DNA from: JABMQF01 sp964563755
GTDB taxonomy: Archaea; Nanobdellota; Nanobdellia; Woesearchaeales; UBA11576
Reading direction: 5' to 3'
Length of the DNA: 64,000 bases
Assembly: GCA_964563755.1 (NCBI GenBank)
Contig: CAZLYC010000002.1
Coordinates: 124,001 to 188,000, forward strand
A model generated the notes under the pieces. It was not told where the DNA came from and searched no databases. It saw nothing but the letters and a program-made list of their open reading frames with translations. The translations under genes and the position numbers were made by a program. Shown piece by piece: positions 16,793-24,572 of the stretch; positions within the stretch are counted from its first letter, which is position 1, and each line of letters begins with the position of its first letter.

Positions 16793-17074
16793 ATGGCATC
16801 TCAGATACGTGCATCGCATATTCTTGTGACAAATGAGCCTTTCTGCAAGGAACTCATCGAGAAGATAAAGAAAGGAGAAAGTTTTGAACAGCTCGCAATG
16901 CAATTCTCAAAGTGTCCGTCAGGAAAGAAGGGCGGTGATTTAGGTATGTTCGGCAAAGGCCAGATGGTACCTCAGTTCGAGAACGCTGCGTTCAAGCTCA
17001 AGGTCGGAGAGATTTCTGGACCCGTGAAGACTCAGTTCGGCTATCACATAATAAAGAAGACTGCGGAGAATTGA
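16793..17074 (+). CDS. parvulin-type peptidyl-prolyl isomerase
   Basis: A 93-residue single-domain parvulin (PpiC/rotamase) that isomerises Xaa-Pro bonds. It shows the family landmarks in order: RASHILV, the KGESFEQLA...S segment, GGDLGMFGKGQMVPQFENAAF and the terminal TQFGYHIIK. It has no signal peptide or membrane anchor, so it should be cytosolic. ATG 16793 follows AAGGTGAT; the in-frame GTG at 16784 is part of that ribosome site. Confidence 0.92.
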   Translation: MASQIRASHILVTNEPFCKELIEKIKKGESFEQLAMQFSKCPSGKKGGDLGMFGKGQMVPQFENAAFKLKVGEISGPVKTQFGYHIIKKTAEN

Positions 17075-17080
17075 AAAAGA

Positions 17081-17854
17081 ATGGGAAAAAAAGATATTAC
17101 TCTTCAATTTTTTGATATCAATAAGTTTCCTCCAGAAGAAGGAATGCTAGTATTTCCGATTTCTATGAGCAGGATAGACAATATTTCACAAAGTGCAAAG
17201 ACATATTGGAAATACATTGATAATATCAACCCTAAAAAAATAGATAAAACTAGTCCGAAATCAAAAGTTGGAGCGATTTTTGTATATGGTGACTTCTTGT
17301 ATTTGCATTCAAACGAAAAAGCTGCCGTGCTTAAGAACAGATTCATGAATCTTGTAAATCATCATAAGAATGCATTTCAGAATCTTATGAGAGGTCACCC
17401 ACACGTAATACACTCCGCATTCTCATACAAAGTCTGGAATCAATTTTACGTTGATGAACCTAAGTACATAGACTATTATGAAAAACTTAAAAAATTGTAC
17501 AAGACCGACGAAAGATTCAAAGCACACGTCAAAGAAGATTTTGAGAATTTAAATAGTTCCAAGTTCATGCTTGACGAAAATCAGGTTAACTTTTTCATAG
17601 AAGAGCATCTTATGCTTTATTTAATAAGCAAAGGTCAGATGAAACTTGAAAATGAATTCATCAACGGGCATGAAAACTGGATTCTTATAGCATACCCTGG
17701 AAAACCACTAAAAGCACACATATACTTGCATCAATTGAATCCCTTCAGATTAAAAAATAAAAAGAACAAATATCAAGATTGCTGGTATGACCTTGAAGGT
17801 AAAAAATTGTATGATTTCTCAAAGATTGACCTAGATAATTATACTCCTAAGTAA
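17081..17854 (+). CDS. uncharacterised protein
   Basis: A 257-residue soluble protein with no recognised domain. It is rich in aromatics, Lys and Asn, with no signal peptide or membrane segment. A His/Asn-rich central stretch (NHHKNAFQNLMRGHPHVIH, about residues 89-107) is the most distinctive part. It starts 6 bp after the parvulin gene, preceded by GAAAAAGA, and converges on the maturase hydG gene with a 14 bp gap. It is more A+T-rich than its neighbours, which may reflect recent acquisition. Confidence 0.55.
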   Translation: MGKKDITLQFFDINKFPPEEGMLVFPISMSRIDNISQSAKTYWKYIDNINPKKIDKTSPKSKVGAIFVYGDFLYLHSNEKAAVLKNRFMNLVNHHKNAFQNLMRGHPHVIHSAFSYKVWNQFYVDEPKYIDYYEKLKKLYKTDERFKAHVKEDFENLNSSKFMLDENQVNFFIEEHLMLYLISKGQMKLENEFINGHENWILIAYPGKPLKAHIYLHQLNPFRLKNKKNKYQDCWYDLEGKKLYDFSKIDLDNYTPK

Positions 17855-17868
17855 CATAAGAGAAAAAT

Positions 17869-19254
17869 CTAGAAATACAAATCTCTTCTCCCGTCTTCTA
17901 TCTCTTTTAATTTTTTTATAGTGTTCTCTTTTATTGTCTTGTTCGTTATTTTTTCAAGTTCTGACTGTATCAGCTGCTCACCTTTGCCACGCAGGTCTGC
18001 ATCTGCATAGTCAAGCAGGTATTCCTTGAGCGTCAATAGCGAGTTTGGCTGGCAGAATTCTTTTATGTCTCCTTCTTTTGCGAATTTCATGAAATCTTCG
18101 CCAGTACGGCCGACCCTATAGCACGCTGTGCAGAAACTTGGCATGAATCCTTTCTGGATAACGTCTTTTATCACTTCAAGCTGTGTCCTTGTATCGGTAA
18201 CATAGAACTGTCCTGCGTCTTTCTCTTCTTGTCCATGTGCATATCCGCCAGGATTTGTGTGCGATCCTGCGCTTATCTGAGATATACCCAGCTGGAACAC
18301 CTCATCACGCAGTTCTTTTGACTCTCGTGTAGACAGTATCATTCCAGTGTATGGCACTGCCATCCTTATTATCGCAACTATTTTCTTGAATTCTTCGTCA
18401 GATACAGGGTATGGCACTTTTCCTGCAAGCGGCGTGTTGAATGCTGGCTTTACTCGTGGAACTGATATCGTGTGCGGTCCTGTATTGAATTTCTGTTCAA
18501 GATGTTTCGCATGAGTCAGCATTGCGAGCACTTCGAATTTATAGTCATAAAGTCCTAACAAAGCTCCGATTCCGATATCATCTATGCCTGCCTCTTGCGC
18601 ACGGTCCATGGCGTCAAGTCTCCATGAGTAGTTGGCTTTTGGCCCGCGCTGGTGCATAAGTTTGTAAGTGTCGTGATGGTATGTCTCCTGGAAAAGCTGG
18701 AATGTGCCTATCCCTGTCTTCTTGAGTTCTGCAAAATTTGCTACGCTCATCGGAGCTGCGTTGACATTTATCCTTCTTATCATGGATTGGCCATCTCTTG
18801 CGGAGTATGCTGCCTTGATTGCAGCGCTCAGGTATTCTATGCTTGACGTGTCCGGATGCTCTCCTGCGACGAGAAGTATCCTTTTGTGGCCTTGCTTGAG
18901 TATTGCCTCTGTCTCCTCTGTTATCTGCGTGACGTCCAGGTGTTTTCTTGAGATTTCTTTGTTGTCTACCCGAAATCCGCAGTATGCGCAGTTGTTGACA
19001 CAGAGATTTGATATGTAGAGCGGTGCGAACATCACAAGCCTGTTCCCGTATATCTCTTCTTTTATCTCTTTAGCAGCAGAATACATCTGCGCTATTAGAT
19101 TTTCATCTTCTGTCTGCAGGAGCGCTGCAGTATCTTCCAAAGACAGTCCTTTGAGTTTCTTTGATTTTTCTATTATATCCGATACAGAAGATTTATTCGC
19201 CTCGCGCTGTTTATTCAGCGTCAGGTATATCTTGTCTTCGTCTATGAAGCTCAT
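17869..19254 (-). CDS. hydG: HydG, radical-SAM tyrosine lyase of [FeFe]-type H-cluster assembly
   Basis: A 461-residue HydG. The radical-SAM cluster motif C-x3-C-x2-C is at Cys85, Cys89 and Cys92 (CVNNCAYC). The HydG-specific C-terminal motif C-x2-C-x22-C is at Cys375, Cys378 and Cys401, which hold the auxiliary cluster and its dangler iron. HydG cleaves tyrosine to make Fe-bound CO and cyanide. The motif set separates it from ThiH and HydE. It overlaps the HypC-HydE gene by 4 bp and follows it in one operon. No HydF or [FeFe] hydrogenase gene is in the window. Confidence 0.93.
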   Translation of the reverse strand: MSFIDEDKIYLTLNKQREANKSSVSDIIEKSKKLKGLSLEDTAALLQTEDENLIAQMYSAAKEIKEEIYGNRLVMFAPLYISNLCVNNCAYCGFRVDNKEISRKHLDVTQITEETEAILKQGHKRILLVAGEHPDTSSIEYLSAAIKAAYSARDGQSMIRRINVNAAPMSVANFAELKKTGIGTFQLFQETYHHDTYKLMHQRGPKANYSWRLDAMDRAQEAGIDDIGIGALLGLYDYKFEVLAMLTHAKHLEQKFNTGPHTISVPRVKPAFNTPLAGKVPYPVSDEEFKKIVAIIRMAVPYTGMILSTRESKELRDEVFQLGISQISAGSHTNPGGYAHGQEEKDAGQFYVTDTRTQLEVIKDVIQKGFMPSFCTACYRVGRTGEDFMKFAKEGDIKEFCQPNSLLTLKEYLLDYADADLRGKGEQLIQSELEKITNKTIKENTIKKLKEIEDGRRDLYF

Positions 19255-20531
19255 AGTCCTATGTCCGTCGGTGCGCGGCCGAGTGAATATAACAAGTCGG
19301 TTGTTTCCTTTATCTGCTGCTCTATCCCCTTATCAGTCCCTGCCCTGCCAGGATATATTGAGTACAGGTTCCTGTATTCGAGCGGCGTTATGTTTATCAT
19401 GAGTGAATTCGCGCCGGCAAGGAGACCTTCTTTTTTTGCATCCTTATCAAGAGTCTCAAGCGCTGTTGTCACAAGTATTTTTGCCTCCCTGTCGATGAAT
19501 CTTGTGAGCGCGATTGTCTTTAGCAGCAGATTTTTGTCTGTCTTTCCTGCTTTCTCCAATTTTGTCTGCGGTGCAGGTATCAGTGGTCCGAATGAATACA
19601 TGTCTGCTTTAAGTGTTCTTGTGAGAAGTATGTTCTCGATTATGTCTGACTCTGTTTCTCCGGGAAGCCCGACCAAAAATCCAGTCGCGAGGACATAACC
19701 TAGCTCTTTTAGGTATCTTATCAATGCTATCCTTTCATCGAAGCTTGTTCCCGGCCTCAGTTTCTCAAAAAGTTTCCTGTTTGATGTTTCAAATCTTAGC
19801 AGAGCAGCTCTTGCGCCTGCATGATAGAGCTTTTTGTATGTCTCTTTGCTTCTCATGCCGATGCTTACGAAGACAAGCACGCCTAATTTTCTTATCTCGC
19901 TTACAATCCTGACGAGCTTTTCATCGTCGTACCATGCATCTTCGCCTGATTGGAGCACAAGTGCCTTGAATCCGAGCCTTGTTACGCAGTCTTTTGCTAC
20001 AGTCATTATCTCATCTACTGTCATCCTGTATCTTTTCACATCACAATCTTGATTTATTCCGCAGTAATCACATCGGTTTTTGCAGTAGTTTGAGAATTCT
20101 ATTATGCCATGCACGCAGCAGGCGTTGTCATTCTCTTTGTGGCGCACATTGTTCGCTGTCTCGTATAGAAGTTTAAGTTCATTTGTATCGGTAAGACCCA
20201 TTATTCTTTGCATATCCTGACTGTTGAGCTCTTTTTTTGTGTTGACTTTTTGCAGTATCGCGAGCAGATTCTCTGATTTTGTTGTTGCTGTTGTTCTTGA
20301 GAGCTTCGCGTCTACTTTTTTCAGGTCAAAAAATTGCTCCTTCCAGAAATCAAGGGTCTTTTCTGCCTCATCTTTTGTGACTTTGGTTATTAGAACGCCA
20401 CCTTGCGCATAGACATAATCTCCTACTGTTACATCAAGGTCAATCAATACGTTGCGTTTCTCACCGAAGTAGTCCACAACACCTATATTGCCTTTTATCT
20501 CTACAAGTTTTCCTGGTATCGCGTAGCACAT
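19251..20531 (-). CDS. HypC-HydE fusion: HypC-like chaperone domain joined to HydE radical-SAM maturase
   Basis: A 426-residue fusion. Residues 1-~72 are a HypC/HupF domain: MCYAIPGK with the invariant Cys2, GDYV, and the KVTKDEAEKTL helix. In HypC the GDYV segment normally continues to a conserved His; here that position is Gln43. Residues ~85-426 are HydE, with radical-SAM C-x3-C-x2-C at Cys150, Cys154 and Cys157 (CKNRCDYC) and the TGFLVGLPGET segment. HypC carries the Fe(CN)2CO unit in [NiFe] maturation; HydE acts in [FeFe] maturation. The gene overlaps hydG by 4 bp. Confidence 0.9.
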   Translation of the reverse strand: MCYAIPGKLVEIKGNIGVVDYFGEKRNVLIDLDVTVGDYVYAQGGVLITKVTKDEAEKTLDFWKEQFFDLKKVDAKLSRTTATTKSENLLAILQKVNTKKELNSQDMQRIMGLTDTNELKLLYETANNVRHKENDNACCVHGIIEFSNYCKNRCDYCGINQDCDVKRYRMTVDEIMTVAKDCVTRLGFKALVLQSGEDAWYDDEKLVRIVSEIRKLGVLVFVSIGMRSKETYKKLYHAGARAALLRFETSNRKLFEKLRPGTSFDERIALIRYLKELGYVLATGFLVGLPGETESDIIENILLTRTLKADMYSFGPLIPAPQTKLEKAGKTDKNLLLKTIALTRFIDREAKILVTTALETLDKDAKKEGLLAGANSLMINITPLEYRNLYSIYPGRAGTDKGIEQQIKETTDLLYSLGRAPTDIGL

Positions 20532-20548
20532 ATTTCCCCAAAGAAAAG

Positions 20549-20575
20549 ATTATTATTTCATAAAATGATAATAAT
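20549..20575. promoter_or_regulatory. near-palindrome in the divergent hydrogenase-maturation promoter
   Basis: Between the divergent HypC-HydE and protease genes lies ATTATTAT-TT-CAT facing ATGATAATAAT (11 bp arms, 2-nt insertion, 3-nt centre). The spacer is only 72 bp, so this element overlaps or flanks both promoters and could coordinate them. Confidence 0.35.
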
Positions 20576-20603
20576 TAAATAAGACTGCCCCTTAAAAAGT
20601 TTT

Positions 20604-20984
20604 GTGAAATACATACTATGTTTCGGCAATCCGTATATAAATGAGGATAATCTGGCTCTCTGTGTAGCTGATCTTCTCTCAAAAGAGAGTATAAAAGGCA
20701 TCGAGATTGTCAAGTGCATCTCGCCTGAGGAAATCTTGAATTATCTTGACAAGGAGTTTTTGATTCTTGACGTTGTAAAAGGCGCAAAGGATGTGGTCAT
20801 CATAGAGGATATAGATATGCTCCGCTCTGACAGCAAGGTCTCTATGCATGATTTCGACCTCGGTTTTTTCCTTAAGCTCATGAAAGAGACCGGAAAGTTA
20901 GACAAAGTCAGGATTATCGGCATACCTCAGAAGGGGGATGTTGAAAAACTGAAGGATAAAGTTATTTCTCTTCTTCCCAGATGA
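20604..20984 (+). CDS. hydrogenase maturation endopeptidase (HyaD/HycI family)
   Basis: A 126-residue protein matching small hydrogenase maturation proteases: the N-terminal beta-strand plus GNPYINEDNLALCVADLL (family GN-x4-DDG-x-G region, with Glu/Asp kept) and LDVVKGAKDVVII. These enzymes clip the C-terminal peptide of [NiFe] large subunits after Ni insertion. The family's second Ni-binding Asp and His positions are only partly conserved here. The start is GTG 20604 with a TATA-like AATTAAAT 25-30 bp upstream. It ends inside the 3' end of the convergent large-subunit gene (23 bp tail-to-tail overlap). Confidence 0.72.
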   Translation: MKYILCFGNPYINEDNLALCVADLLSKESIKGIEIVKCISPEEILNYLDKEFLILDVVKGAKDVVIIEDIDMLRSDSKVSMHDFDLGFFLKLMKETGKLDKVRIIGIPQKGDVEKLKDKVISLLPR

Positions 20985-22245
20985 GTTCAAGGAAGTGTGT
21001 TGAGCAGCTTATGCACGGGTCATAGGCTCGTATGAGTTTCTCTATCTCTTTCTTTATGTCTTCAGGGTCTCGTCCGAGTATTGACTGGAGATACTCTTTT
21101 ATGCACTCCTCTAAATACTGGAGGTTCTGTGTTGTAGGAGTTGTTATGTTTGCGAGCGTGCAGTATCCTTTGTCATCGAACTTGTAATTATGGAACAATA
21201 TTCCCCTTGGCGCTTCATATGCAGATATCCCTTCGCATTCGCAAGGCAGGACATTCGGCTCCATTGGTGCTTCAGGTTTTATTTCAAGATTAGACAATAT
21301 GTTTATCGCCCTATTGACACCTTCGAGTATCTCTACTGCCTGCGCAGGTATGTTCATGAACGGGTTGTCCTTTCTCTCGATAAGCTTCGAAGCATATTGT
21401 TTTGATTCTTCTGATAATATGTCAAAATTTGTTGCCAGCCTCGACAGTGCTCCGACAAAGTAGCTTTTTCCTTCGAGTGTCGCGAATTCTGCTGTCGAGC
21501 CTTCTCGAAGATATTCTTTGAAATGTGACTTGTAGTCTTTTGAAGGGAAACAGACATTGTTTTCGCACCGTATCATGTTCTCTGAATAAAAATAGCTTCC
21601 TCCGACAAGTGCGAAGTGCTCGACTGGTTTCAGGAACTCAGAATATGACAGTCCGCAGAACAGTTTTGCTGTTTCAATAGCATCTTGTTTGCAGGTGTTA
21701 AGCTCATCTAAGATTGCTTTTAATTTTTCTTTGTCAGGAAGCACTGAGAATCCTCCTATTACGCAGGATATCGGATGCACGTCTCTTCCTGCAAGTGCGA
21801 ATACAATGTGGTTGCCAAGTCTCTTCAGCCTTAGCGCCCTGTCGACTATTGTTGAGTGCTTTTTCGCAAGCCCTATCGCGCTGCCTACTCCGACGTAATC
21901 AGGAAGAGTCAGGAAATAGAGGTGCAAAGTATGGCTTTGTATCATGCCGCCTATTGTTATAAGCTCCCTCAGGAGTTTGGTCTGCTCGCTTGGCCTTATC
22001 CCGAATGATTTTTCTATCGCGTTCGTTGCCGCTATAGTATGCGCGACAGAGCATACTCCGCATATCCTTGCAGAGATATGACTGAGCTCATTGTATTTTT
22101 TCCCTTTGAGTATCCCTTCGAAGAATCTTGCGCCCTCCATGACCCTGAGCTCCGCTCTCTCTACCTTGCCTTTGGCTACCTTGACATACAACCTTGCGTG
22201 GCCTTCAATCTTTGTTATGTGCTCAAGGTCAAGTTTTCTTGGCAT
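20962..22245 (-). CDS. second [NiFe]-hydrogenase large subunit, group 3-like
   Basis: A 427-residue large subunit. The four Ni-Fe ligands are present: RICGVC (Cys62, Cys65) and DPCISC (Cys411, Cys414). His417 is followed by a ten-residue C-terminal peptide for protease removal. It is the same length and general sequence as the large subunit at 3995-5272 but clearly diverged. Its start overlaps the small-subunit gene by 17 bp. No flavin (gamma) or Fe-S (beta) subunit accompanies it, so it may act as a two-subunit enzyme or borrow partners from the first hydrogenase. Confidence 0.9.
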   Translation of the reverse strand: MPRKLDLEHITKIEGHARLYVKVAKGKVERAELRVMEGARFFEGILKGKKYNELSHISARICGVCSVAHTIAATNAIEKSFGIRPSEQTKLLRELITIGGMIQSHTLHLYFLTLPDYVGVGSAIGLAKKHSTIVDRALRLKRLGNHIVFALAGRDVHPISCVIGGFSVLPDKEKLKAILDELNTCKQDAIETAKLFCGLSYSEFLKPVEHFALVGGSYFYSENMIRCENNVCFPSKDYKSHFKEYLREGSTAEFATLEGKSYFVGALSRLATNFDILSEESKQYASKLIERKDNPFMNIPAQAVEILEGVNRAINILSNLEIKPEAPMEPNVLPCECEGISAYEAPRGILFHNYKFDDKGYCTLANITTPTTQNLQYLEECIKEYLQSILGRDPEDIKKEIEKLIRAYDPCISCSTHFLELIWEEEK

Positions 22246-23005
22246 CTTGCGCCTCCTTTTTAGGTAATGATGATTTTAGTTTTTGCTCTCCGAATGCTGA
22301 AAGCTTGTCTATTATCTCGTGTTCCTCTAGTCCCCAGCTCTTGAACAGGTTGACCTCTGCAGGGAAGTTCGCATTGTCAAGAGGTCCGCGGCACATTATG
22401 CATGGTATTCCCTGATGTATGCATATCGCATCGCATCCACCGTGAGTGACTGCTCCGAGGCATACTTTTTTCTCGCGCAGAAAGCAGTTTAACCCTCTTC
22501 TTGGGCATTGGTTGCAGACAGGGCCTTCAAATGGTTTTATGATCTTGCCTTCGAGATAATTATTTATTAAGTCCATGAATTCTGATTTTATTATCGGGCA
22601 GCCATACATGTAATAATCTACTTTTATGAACTTGTCTATAGGCTGAGCTTCTATAGAATCATCGAGCATCTGCTGGTTATAGACATATTTTCCCAGGTCG
22701 TCATGTTCTATGAAATTGCGCATTGCAGGTATTCCGCCGTGGCATGCGCATGCGCCTAGCGATACCAGGAATTTTGATTTCGCGCGTATCTTCTTGAGTT
22801 TCTCTATCTCTTTTCTTGTCGTTATTGCTCCTTCAACAAACGCCAGGTCGAACTTGACTTTCCTGTTCTTCTCTTTTATCAAGTGGAAGTATTTTATGTC
22901 AAGTTTCTTGAGTAGCTCTGATAGCTTGTCTAGGAAGAGTATTGTGAACTGGCAGCCTTCGCAGCAGGTGAATGAGAACACTCCCACCACTGGTTTCTTG
23001 GGCAT
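22229..23005 (-). CDS. second [NiFe]-hydrogenase small subunit
   Basis: A 258-residue small subunit with the proximal-cluster pattern (CCEGC at the N terminus, GACACHGG, YGCPI where GCPP is usual) and further Cys-rich segments for two more clusters (CNQC, CFLREKKVC, CDAIC, CIMC). Unlike its paralogue at 5277-6311 it has only a short C-terminal tail. It is the first gene of a two-gene leftward operon; AAAAAAGAGGTCG before the ATG is the ribosome site. A perfect palindrome and a motif shared with the other hydrogenase operon lie upstream. Confidence 0.9.
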   Translation of the reverse strand: MPKKPVVGVFSFTCCEGCQFTILFLDKLSELLKKLDIKYFHLIKEKNRKVKFDLAFVEGAITTRKEIEKLKKIRAKSKFLVSLGACACHGGIPAMRNFIEHDDLGKYVYNQQMLDDSIEAQPIDKFIKVDYYMYGCPIIKSEFMDLINNYLEGKIIKPFEGPVCNQCPRRGLNCFLREKKVCLGAVTHGGCDAICIHQGIPCIMCRGPLDNANFPAEVNLFKSWGLEEHEIIDKLSAFGEQKLKSSLPKKEAQDAKKT

Positions 23006-23052
23006 TTATTTTCGACCTCTTTTTTATGCATGAATGACTCTTAAATGATTTT

Positions 23053-23062
23053 GACACGTGTC
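23053..23062. promoter_or_regulatory. 10-bp perfect palindrome upstream of hydrogenase 2
   Basis: GACACGTGTC lies 48 bp before the small-subunit start and just upstream of its AT-rich core promoter (about 23038-23045). The position suits a regulator site. Confidence 0.35.
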
Positions 23063-23149
23063 GGTTACATAATTTTTTCTCTTTTCACAAAGTAACCTGA
23101 TTTGGGAAGGCGATTTATAATCCTTGCGATTTGCGGGTTCTAGCTTAAA

Positions 23150-23165
23150 ATAACCATTGGTGACC
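23150..23165 (-). promoter_or_regulatory. shared 16-bp motif upstream of hydrogenase locus 2
   Basis: The plus strand reads ATAACCATTGGTGACC, 15 of 16 identical to 8577-8592. It lies about 145 bp upstream of the second small-subunit gene. Confidence 0.4.
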
Positions 23166-23238
23166 TAAAATAGCTTTTTGCGTTTTATCTGAAAATAAGA
23201 ATAAAAATTACAATACTACTTCAAAGTGAAAAACAAAC

Positions 23239-23246
23239 TTTATAAG
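23239..23246 (+). promoter_or_regulatory. TATA box of the glycogen locus
   Basis: TTTATAAG about 95 bp before the first glycosyltransferase gene predicts a start near 23270 and a leader that can fold into hairpins. Confidence 0.45.
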
Positions 23247-23336
23247 GAGCTGTTCATGGAACGCAGTAGTCCCTAGCAATTATAACAGAAACGAAAAAGA
23301 GGCAAATAGGTTTTACATAACAGTGAAACCCCCAAA

Positions 23337-24569
23337 ATGAAAGTATTGATGTTTGGTTGGGAGTTCCCCCCGTATAAGAGCGGTGGTCTTGGGACCGCCT
23401 GCTACGACCTTACCAAAGGGCTTTCAAAACAGAATGTTGACGTGACTTTTGTCATGCCTGTTGCTCCAGAAGGAGCGAATGCTCAGTTTGTCAAGCTTGT
23501 CGGGGCGAATAATCTTGCAAAAAAGGTGAAAGTGAGAAGGATTAGTTCTATCCTTACTCCGTACCAGAGTTCTACATCATACGATGAGTGCTTTCGCAAG
23601 GTTAGCCTGACCCAGCCAGGAAAGAAAGGGAAAGAAGTCTACGGCAACAACTTGTACGAAGAAGTTCACAGGTATGCTGCAGCTGCTGAAGTAATAGCGC
23701 AGCAAGAAGAATATGATGTCATACACGTGCACGACTGGATGACATACCATGCAGGGATTAATGCAAAAAAAATATCAGGTAAGCCTCTTGTAGCCCACAT
23801 CCACGCCACCGAGTTCGATAGGACCGGTGGAAACCCTAACCAGATAATAAGCCACATAGAATATGAAGGCCTGAAAGCAGCAGATGTTGTCATCGCGAAT
23901 TCTAATCTCACTAAGACAAATGTAATAAAGCATTACAAGATAAATCCTGACAAGATAGAGGTCGTTCACTGGGGAATCGACCCTGAAAATCCGCATTATC
24001 GCATAAACCAGCGCTCGCCTTTCAATGACGAGAAGATTGTCCTTTTCCTGGGCAGGATAACAATCCAGAAAGGACCTGATTATTTCGTCGAGACTGCTAG
24101 AAAAGTCCTTGATCACGTCCCTAACACGAAGTTCATGGTGGCGGGCTCTGGCGATATGTTCAGCAGGATGGTCAACCGTGCAGCTGAGCTCAATATGCTT
24201 GACAAGTTCATATTCACAGGCTTCCTTTCAGGTGCTGATGTGCACAAGGCATTCCAGATGGCTGACCTTTACGTGATGCCATCAGTATCAGAACCATTCG
24301 GCCTTGTCGCGCTTGAATCACTGAAGAACGGGACTCCGATAATAATCTCGAAGCAGTCCGGAGTCAGCGAAGTCGTCAACCATGCGTTGAAGGTCGACTT
24401 CTGGGACACCGACGAGACAGCGAACAAGATAATCAACGTACTGAATTATCCTGAACTTCTGAATGAACTAAAAGAGAACAGTTACGCAGAAGCGCAGAAG
24501 TTCAACCTTGACGAACCGGCGACGAAGACAAGGAATATCTACGAGAAAGCATTGTCGATTAAGAGGTAA
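23337..24569 (+). CDS. GT4/GT5-type glycosyltransferase, probable glycogen synthase
   Basis: A 410-residue GT-B glycosyltransferase. The N-terminal MFGWEFPPYKSGGLGTACYDLTKGL carries the K-x-G-G-L acceptor/donor loop of glycogen and starch synthases. The C-terminal domain shows FLGRITIQKGPDYF and the E-x7-E region SEPFGLVALESL (about residues 318-329). It transfers glucose from a nucleotide sugar to alpha-glucan. It leads an operon with a GH57 enzyme starting 3 bp later. A GT4 role in another glycoconjugate is the alternative, but the locus supports glycogen. Confidence 0.8.
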   Translation: MKVLMFGWEFPPYKSGGLGTACYDLTKGLSKQNVDVTFVMPVAPEGANAQFVKLVGANNLAKKVKVRRISSILTPYQSSTSYDECFRKVSLTQPGKKGKEVYGNNLYEEVHRYAAAAEVIAQQEEYDVIHVHDWMTYHAGINAKKISGKPLVAHIHATEFDRTGGNPNQIISHIEYEGLKAADVVIANSNLTKTNVIKHYKINPDKIEVVHWGIDPENPHYRINQRSPFNDEKIVLFLGRITIQKGPDYFVETARKVLDHVPNTKFMVAGSGDMFSRMVNRAAELNMLDKFIFTGFLSGADVHKAFQMADLYVMPSVSEPFGLVALESLKNGTPIIISKQSGVSEVVNHALKVDFWDTDETANKIINVLNYPELLNELKENSYAEAQKFNLDEPATKTRNIYEKALSIKR

Positions 24570-24572
24570 AAG

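Larger units (their letters stand above)
23006..23336. other. 331-bp divergent intergenic region between hydrogenase 2 and the glycogen locus
   Basis: No coding frame is convincing here. It holds the second-hydrogenase promoter side (palindrome GACACGTGTC at 23053-23062; an inverted pair GGTTAC/GTAACC at about 23063 and 23092), the shared motif ATAACCATTGGTGACC at 23150-23165, and the glycosyltransferase promoter (TATA at 23239-23246) with a leader of about 65 nt. That leader contains CTGTT/AACAG arms and a GGTTTTAC/GTGAAACC hairpin just before the start codon. Confidence 0.5.
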
